From Larix kaempferi (lineage: Eukaryota; Streptophyta; Pinopsida; Pinales; Pinaceae), in the NCBI GenBank assembly GCA_027924585.1, contig BSBM01000592.1, positions 2,604,001 through 2,668,000 on the forward strand: DNA of 64,000 nucleotides. The letters run 5' to 3'. The notes beneath the pieces were generated by a model. It was not told where the DNA came from. It did no database searches and saw nothing but the letters and a program-made list of their open reading frames with translations. Each line of letters opens with the position of its first letter. Position 1 is the first letter of the stretch. The position numbers were made by a program, and so were the translations under genes. Shown one piece after another: positions 58,000-64,000 of the stretch.

Positions 58000-59070
58000 A
58001 GAAGTGTGAATCAGGTTCTGTATGGGTACTCAGGATCGATAGTAATTTGATGAGCTTAATGATCACCATGGGTGATGTGGATCTCAACCTTTGCCACAAG
58101 TTTGAATATGGTTTCTATATATAGATGACATGGATGCAAGAAGGAACTCACCACAGAGTTCAAATGATGTTGAGGCTTATATCAGTAGACCCATCTGATG
58201 AGAGATGGCACAGACAAATGGCTGCAGAAATGAAAATGAAAGATCTCAGATTGATGCATTACTTCCTAGGTCTGGAAGTATGGCAAGGCTCAGAAGGAAT
58301 CTTTCTCAACCAGGGAAAGTATGCCGAGAAATATTAAAAGGACTTGATATGTTGGAATGGCCACTCTCATGGATTCCAACTTGAAGCTGTTAGCGAATGA
58401 CTCATCAGAGTTAGTATATATAACTCTGTACAGCAAATTATTGGGTCATTGATACTAGGTTAGATATATGCTTTGCTGTGAACACCTTGAGTCAGTATCT
58501 AGTGGAAACTAGATGTGTTCACCTGATAGTTGCAAAGCATGTGATGAGGTACCTAAAGGATACGATAGACTTTGATCTATGCTATCTTGGAGATCATGAC
58601 TTCAGATGGCTACACAGATGTTGATTGGGCAGAAAGTATATCAGATAGGAAGAACACGTCGAGAGGATGTTATTGTCTAGGATTATCCATGATCTCGTGA
58701 TTTAGCTGGAAGCAGTCTAGTGTGGCTCTCAACACAAGCGGAATATATGGCTGCTTGCTCTACTAGTTGTGAAGAAGTATGTCTTCAGGATTGTTTGACT
58801 TAGAGATAGAACCAACTATGATCCCATGTGACAAACAGAGTTGTATCAAGATGACAGAGAATCCAGTGTTCCATGATAAGTCAAAGCACATAGAGATTTG
58901 ACAATATATGGTGCAGAAATAAACTATAAAGTTCGAATTTGTGACAAGTTGCCAATGTACTAACCAAACCTCTACCTCAAATGAACAAGTTGCCGATGTA
59001 CTAACCAAACCTCTACCTCAAGTAAAGTTTTCCGAGACAAACTTAAGGACCCTCCTCGAAAGGGGGAGTG
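58000..59070 (+). pseudogene. Family F copia RT end and RNase H remnant
   Basis: Near 58117: LYIDDMDARRN, the catalytic RT motif. Then KMKDLRLMHYFLGLEVWQGS and EGIFLNQGKYAEKY (58230-58337), ICFAVNTLSQYLVETR, and a final QVADVLTKPLPQVKFSET (about 58985-59040). Many frameshifts and stops. This is the most complete pol in family F, yet gag, integrase and most of RT are missing. Ends just before CTCGAAAGGGGGAG. Confidence 0.85.
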
Positions 59071-59179
59071 ATGTGATCACTTATGATGAGATTTCCTGCA
59101 TCGACAGTGAGGTCGATGATGTGGATACCTATATTAGTAATGCCAATAGAGAGGTTGGTGGATGGTCTTTAGACAGGGT

Positions 59180-59447
59180 CTAAGTTGAAGTGGGGATTGG
59201 ATTATCCCTGGACTTCAGTCCTAAAGTGATCCGTAAACATATGTCTCCGAGAATGAAGTCCTAAGTGGACAAGTGGGATTGTATCGTCCCTGGACTTTGG
59301 TCCCTTCAATTGATCCATAGACGTATGGTCTCCGAGAATGAAGTCTTTAGTGGACAAGTGGGGATTGTATCGTCCCCTGACTTCGGTCCCTTGAATTGAT
59401 CCATAGACGTATGGTCTTCGAGAATGAAGTCCTTGATGGACAGGTGA
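59180..59447. repeat. About 88-bp tandem repeats in family F
   Basis: Three units with GACTTCGGTCCCTTGAATTG, CATAGACGTATGGTCTCCG and AGAATGAAGTCC. Complement of the 83-bp units of E (14276-14960). Confidence 0.85.
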
Positions 59448-60180
59448 GGATTAAGTCATCCTTGGACATAGTCCTAAATGTACTGGAAGAGGATTAAGTC
59501 ATCCTTGGACATAATCCTAAATGTACGGGGTGAGGATTAAGTCATCCTTGGATATAATCCTAAATGTATGAGGTGAGGATTAAGTCATCCTTGGACATAG
59601 TCTTAAATGTACGGGAAGAGGATTAAGTCATCCTTGGATATAATCCTAAATGTACGGGGTGAGGATTAAGTCATCCTTGGACATAGTCCTAAATGTACGG
59701 GAAGAGGATTAAGTCATCCTTGGACATAGTCCTAAATGTACGGGAAGAGGATTAAGTCATCCTTGGATATAATCATAAATGTACGGGGTGAGTATTAAGT
59801 CATCCTTGGACATAGTCCTAAATGTACAGGGAGAGGATTAAGTCATCCTTGGACATAGTCCTAAATGTACAGGAAGAGGATTAAGTCATCCTTGGATATA
59901 ATCCTAAATGTACGGGGTGAGGATTAAGTCATCCTTGGACATAGTCCTAAATGTACGGGAAGAGGATTAAGTCATCCTTGGATATGATCCTAAATGTACG
60001 GGGTGAGGATTAAGTCATCCTTGGACATAGTCCTAAATGTACGGAGTTAGGATTAAGTCATCCTTGGACATAGTCCTAAATGTACGGGGAGAGGATTAAG
60101 TCATCCTTGGACATAGTCCTAAATGTACAGAGTGAGGATTAAGTCATCCTTGGACATAGTCCTAAATGTACGGTTGTGAA
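59448..60180. repeat. 43-bp tandem array, about 17 units, in family F
   Basis: GGATTAAGTCATCC at 59448, 59491, 59534 and 59577: an exact 43-bp period. Each unit has GGAT-TAAGTC-ATCC and a second inverted repeat that is GGAC-ATA-GTCC in most units and GGAT-ATA-ATCC or GGAT-ATG-ATCC in others, with a few mismatched intermediates. Confidence 0.95.
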
Positions 60181-60489
60181 TTAAATCATCCTTGGACATA
60201 GTCCTAAATGAATGGTGTAGATCCCGTAATTCTGAAAGGAAGGATCACTAGAGTTGATAGGATTGTATCATCCCTGGACCTCGGTTCAAAAGGTACGTAA
60301 TTTCGATTGTATCATCCCTAGGCATGATGAGATGTCTTAAATGATCCGTAGACGTATGTCTGGGAGAAGTAGTCCTTAGACTTTGTCTAAGTTGACGAGT
60401 GGACTGCATCATCCATAGACATGAGAGATGTCTTAAATTGAGAGGGATTGATCATCCCGTAATTGGATCATGTGTGTTGCAGGGTATGC
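60181..60489. repeat. Degenerate array units in family F
   Basis: Diverged versions of the same units (GATTGTATCATCCCTGG, GACATGAGAGATGTCTT, GGGATTGATCATCCC). Corresponds to 13141-13534 in E. Confidence 0.75.
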
Positions 60490-60960
60490 TGCTATTGTGT
60501 ATACTTGTATTGGTGTGGATACTTGTATTGATGATGTGTATACTTGTATTGGTGTGGATACTTGTATTGATGAGGATACTTGTATTGATGATGTGTATGC
60601 TTGTATTGGTGTGGATACTTGTATTGATGATATGTATACTTGTATTGATGAGGATACTTGTATTGATGATGTGTATACTTGTATTGGTGTGGATACTAAT
60701 GATGATGATCTAGATGACGATGCTGCTGATCGTGATGGTCTAGATGATGATGCTGATGATTGTGTGATGATGATGCTGATGATCTAGATGACGATGCTAT
60801 TGATCGTGATGGTCTAGATGACGATGCTGATGATCGTGTGATGATGATGTTAATGATCCAGATGACGATGCTGCTGATCGTGATGGTCTAGATGACGATT
60901 TTGATGATCGTGTGATGACAATGCTGATGATCATGTGATGACGATGTTGATGATCTTGTG
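60490..60960. repeat. 18/24-bp and GATG-rich arrays in family F
   Basis: 60490-60705: ATACTTGTATTGATGA-type units (ATAC-TT-GTAT). 60700-60960: ACGAT-GCTGCTG-ATCGT-type units. Complement of 12520-13140 in E. Plus-strand frames of about 105 codons are by-products. Confidence 0.9.
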
Positions 60961-61180
60961 ATGACAATGTTGATGTTGCTGTAGCTGTTTGAGTGCTGCA
61001 AAAGATAAAGACTCAGTACTGAAGATGTTGATGTTCCAGTATTGAAGATGTTCCAGTAACTGCTTGAGTTACTGATGATGTTGAGAAAGCTTCCAATGAT
61101 TTATAGATGTATCATGTATGATGTTGATGACTTTTTGCTCGTGCAGATGTTGTTATAATATCCTTCTTGTTAAGGGGGAG
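60961..61180 (+). other. Family F tail and polypurine tract
   Basis: Same tail as 44580-44799. CAGTAAC-TGCTTGA-GTTACTG (7-bp arms) near 61052 and TCAGTACTGA near 61013. Ends TTAAGGGGGAG at 61170-61180, the plus-strand primer tract. Confidence 0.8.
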
Positions 61181-61786
61181 TGTTGAAATATTGTAACTTC
61201 AAAGAATATTATATTTGTACTTTATTATTCCAGAGATGTTTCATTCCTCCGTGGAGATCTTATTGTATATCCGGAGATGTTTATTCCTCCGTCGGAATTT
61301 GGTAACTTGGGTTATTAGAATTCCCTAGTGGGGGTCGTCCTTGTATGTGTTATGTGGGTCAAAGGGTTGTTATACCACCCTAGAAGGGTCGGCCCAGTCA
61401 ATTGTAGTGGGGTGTTTAACCCAATGGTAAAGTGGGGGGGCAACCTAATTAATATATTGTACAAGTCGGAGATGTGTATAAATAGAGGAGGTGAGATCCT
61501 CATTTGATACACTTCCCTCACTCATAATTTAGCGCACTTGTGGACGATAGGTCTGTTATGGTGGAGGAGGAGATCATGTCTTTGGTTTGCATCTTTGTAT
61601 ATTGATGGTCATCTATATTGAGGAAGCTTTGCTGGGTTTTCTACCCCATGAGGGTTTCCCAGGATATATCTGTGTCTCTTGTGTTTTTGTTGTGCTTGTT
61701 CTTCCTTCAATGATCCTGTATATGCTATTATTGTGAAAAGGAATGTAATGCTGCTATTTTCTGTGTTAGCATATTAAATCTTAACA
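61181..61786 (+). repeat. Family F LTR 3
   Basis: 606 bp, TGTTGAAATATTG...ATCTTAACA, followed by host GTTAC rather than a primer site, so it is the outer 3' LTR. Confidence 0.95.
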
Positions 61787-63436
61787 GTTACGAGTGTCAA
61801 CACAAGGCATAAAATACCACAAACTTGTTGGTTGTGGAGCTTGATCTTCCTGATTCATAGGTCATTTTTCAGCTGTGTTTGGATCCTTTACCATGTCGGG
61901 GATGTGTGGGGGGGGATTTACCCCCACTATAGTCTCCATGGGGGATCCAGTGGCGGGTGGCGAATAATTTTGGATCCCCCTCTGGCTAGATTGATAGTGC
62001 TTCGAAACTTAAAGTGTAACTATCAATCAATCCATCTGTAAAATCAATCCTTGAAATAAATCATGTCAAAATAATTCATCATCATTCTGAATCCATAATT
62101 AATCAAGCTACACTTTTAAACTTAAAGTCTAACAATCACCATTATGTGCCCCCTATCATTTGAATGGAGAGAAGTCTTGGATCAAGTGACAAGACAAAAA
62201 TTATTCATCTGCAAGAAGATGACATAGAGATTATAGGGATTCTTGCAACTCCACCCCTTTTTCAACAAATGAAGGGCATGGGGTTCTACCAATACTGCAC
62301 CCAGATATATACAATTCAAATTCATTACAAAATACCACAGGTAATCTTGCAAAGCAATTATTTGCAAGTTACAAAAGAGATATATTATGAAAAAAACTAG
62401 CTCAAAATACTAATTATGGAGTTGAATTGATCTTCAAGTTTGGATGTTTCACTATACTTTATAATTCTCAACTTTTTTCTATCAAATGTTAATGCATTTT
62501 CCTCCATGTGTGTTCATTAATTGACAAGATGTAGATTCAAGTGTCAAAACTAGACACAAGATTCTATCAGGCAGACAAAAAATGTATGCATCATAATATG
62601 CACAACTATCCTTAAACCCCATTATACAATTTTGGGGTGATATAAGATACAATTATTATCAACTTTCAAAATAAGTGAGTGCAAAATGATTCATTGGAAA
62701 AACTATCCAAATGAGTTTTGCACTACGAATGCTTAAGATTATGAAACCATTAATCAAATAAAAATATGCTTCTGTTTATTTCTTGATGCAACAAATTCTA
62801 TCGTTATCGAGCAATCTATGGCTCACAAATGTGACAATTCTCGAGTTTCTAATATTTTGCTTGGATTAACAGTTTACCATAAGCCACAATCTGACTACAC
62901 AAACAATATGGTCTACAACCCAAAAATTTTAATGGACAATAGAAATCTCCCACCTACCAATTACCTAATGGTTCAAATGGCTCTTAGCTTTTGTACCACC
63001 ACAACGATTTTTGAACTTCACAAATTCAAAACCCTTATCTCAGTTTTCCTTTGTTGGCTCATAAAATTCCATGCATCACCACTGAATCAACGACAAACTC
63101 TTTCACTACCTTGTTCTCTATATTTTTCTACGTGGGGAGACCTATGTACAGTTTGTGATCTTGGTCTCAACCACTGATATCATGGACTTAAATAGAAAGG
63201 GTAGTCAATTCATCTAACCCGATGTCATTTCCAAAAAATAGAGGATGGTTCTACCTCAACACACTCACGACTCTACAAGTCGTTTTCTTTATCTTTGACT
63301 CTACAGGGAAGAACCTTAATCAGATCAAACAAGTAATGTGTATCAAGGTCATGATAAATGTGGATAATACGAGGATCTTAATGGAATTCTAGAGATAACA
63401 TAAGCATCGTTGGTAGATCCATCATTCCCAATATTT
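61787..63436. other. Host sequence, no gene recognised
   Basis: A 119-codon plus frame (62818-63177) and a 78-codon frame (62164-62400) have no recognisable motif, and their composition is like the surroundings. 61895-61985 is a GC-rich island (GGGGGGGATTTACCCCC). Confidence 0.5.
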
Positions 63437-63655
63437 CTTTCTAGCCGACATGGTCGTGTCGTGAATTAAATGATTAACCTTAGACAATACCATACACATG
63501 GAAGTGAATTACCATACACATGGGAGTGTAGCACCACCGAGTGTAAAATTAAAATTCATAACATATCCAACCTCTAGCTTACAGATGTAGGTTTTCCTCT
63601 CGTTGTCCAACAAAAAATTCATGACCTTAATAGAACAAGATCATAATTGTTAGAT
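63437..63655. repeat. Dispersed repeat copy 2
   Basis: Matches 40555-40749 (TTTCTAGCCGACATGGTCGT, TTTTCCTCTCGTTGTCCAAC) with a 40-base stretch (GGAGTGTAGCACCACCGAGT region) absent from copy 1. Confidence 0.85.
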
Positions 63656-64000
63656 TCCCTTTATATTCATAGTGGAAATGCCACAAGATATTACTAACAT
63701 AATCATTATGATTATGTGAATATGTGTTTGTTTTTCATTGTTCTTTTTGTAAATCAGTCAGAGTTCTTCATCATTAACCTACACATTCAATTTTAGGAGT
63801 GAGGGTGTCTTTGGCATCTAAAACTTTGATTCCTCAAAGTTAAATGTTTCTTGAGATTGATAACCCATTAACTTCAAATCCTATAGATTATAATACATTT
63901 AGTAGTGGGATAGGGGGATTTATCATTTTATTATAAAATAAAATAAAAATTATTATTAAATTTATTATTTATCTTATTATGAATAATATTATTACAAGTT
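63656..64000. other. AT-rich host sequence
   Basis: Nothing recognised; the end is a TTATTATTTA-type low-complexity run. Confidence 0.5.

Larger units (their letters stand above)
41702..61786 (+). mobile_element. Family F complex: rearranged copia elements sharing LTRs
   Basis: Full LTRs at 41702-42305, 44800-45404 and 61181-61786, and a partial LTR at 55243-55393, all plus orientation. Outer flanks are GTTAT and GTTAC. Leaders follow three primer sites. The first interval (42306-44799) is a deleted copy. The second is interrupted at 46382 by gypsy and copia pieces. The third carries the RT/RNase H tail and the long arrays. Shared middle LTRs suggest unequal recombination between copies. Same family as element E. 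Confidence 0.85.

Noticed and set aside
59448-60180. CRISPR-like array (regular short repeats)
   Set aside because: Units are contiguous, with no unique spacers, inside a plant retrotransposon; it is a minisatellite.
62818-63177. 119-codon plus-strand frame as a host gene
   Set aside because: No recognisable domain or codon signal, and no promoter or splice context; left as unassigned.

Overview
The window looks like a gene-poor, repeat-rich piece of a plant nuclear chromosome. The evidence is Ty1/copia and Ty3/gypsy LTR retrotransposons with initiator-Met-tRNA primer sites, plant-type TATAAATAG promoters in the LTRs, chromovirus-like pol and a plant CUL1-type cullin. The gag families, the very deep nesting and the old decayed copies suggest a gymnosperm; that is inference. 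No intact autonomous element is present, and I recognise no rRNA or tRNA genes.

Bases 1-31598 are a four-deep nest of LTR retrotransposons, all on the minus strand. Element A is a Ty3/gypsy chromovirus-like element with a 2.7-kb LTR (28907-31598). It is split at its gag/protease junction by element B (3208-27385), a gag-protease gypsy element without a polymerase. B is split inside gag by copia element D (10849-24599, TSD TGGAG on both sides). D is split by copia element E (11705-18645, TSD ACTGG on both sides). LTR-pair divergence looks lower in E than in B, as the nesting order requires. A piece of another B-like gag (C, 1-710) and an opposite-facing LTR fragment (711-1381) lie at the left edge.

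Bases 31599-41701 are host sequence. They contain one convincing gene, an intronless 768-codon CUL1-like cullin on the minus strand (37877-40183) with its neddylation lysine kept and its own TATA box. Two diverged copies of a small two-exon gene tail (33745-34345 and 36825-37380) lie downstream of it, and there are several local tandem duplications.

Bases 41702-61786 are a second retrotransposon complex, family F (same family as E) in plus orientation. It has three full LTRs and one partial LTR. Between them lies a mosaic: a gypsy LTR, two gypsy pol pieces joined head to head, a copia 5' half (G), and a 2.65-kb segment nearly identical to part of D. The complex is flanked by near-matching GTTAT/GTTAC. 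Bases 61787-64000 are host sequence without a recognisable gene.

The most unusual signal is in the region between RNase H and the 3' LTR of the copia families. In D (and its copy at 52824-53417) and in E/F, this stretch is built of serial short inverted repeats. Their loops are similar and their stem bases change in compensating pairs. In F the fourth stem pair switches between GGAC-ATA-GTCC and GGAT-ATA-ATCC from one 43-bp unit to the next. I could not find an ordinary feature type that explains this.
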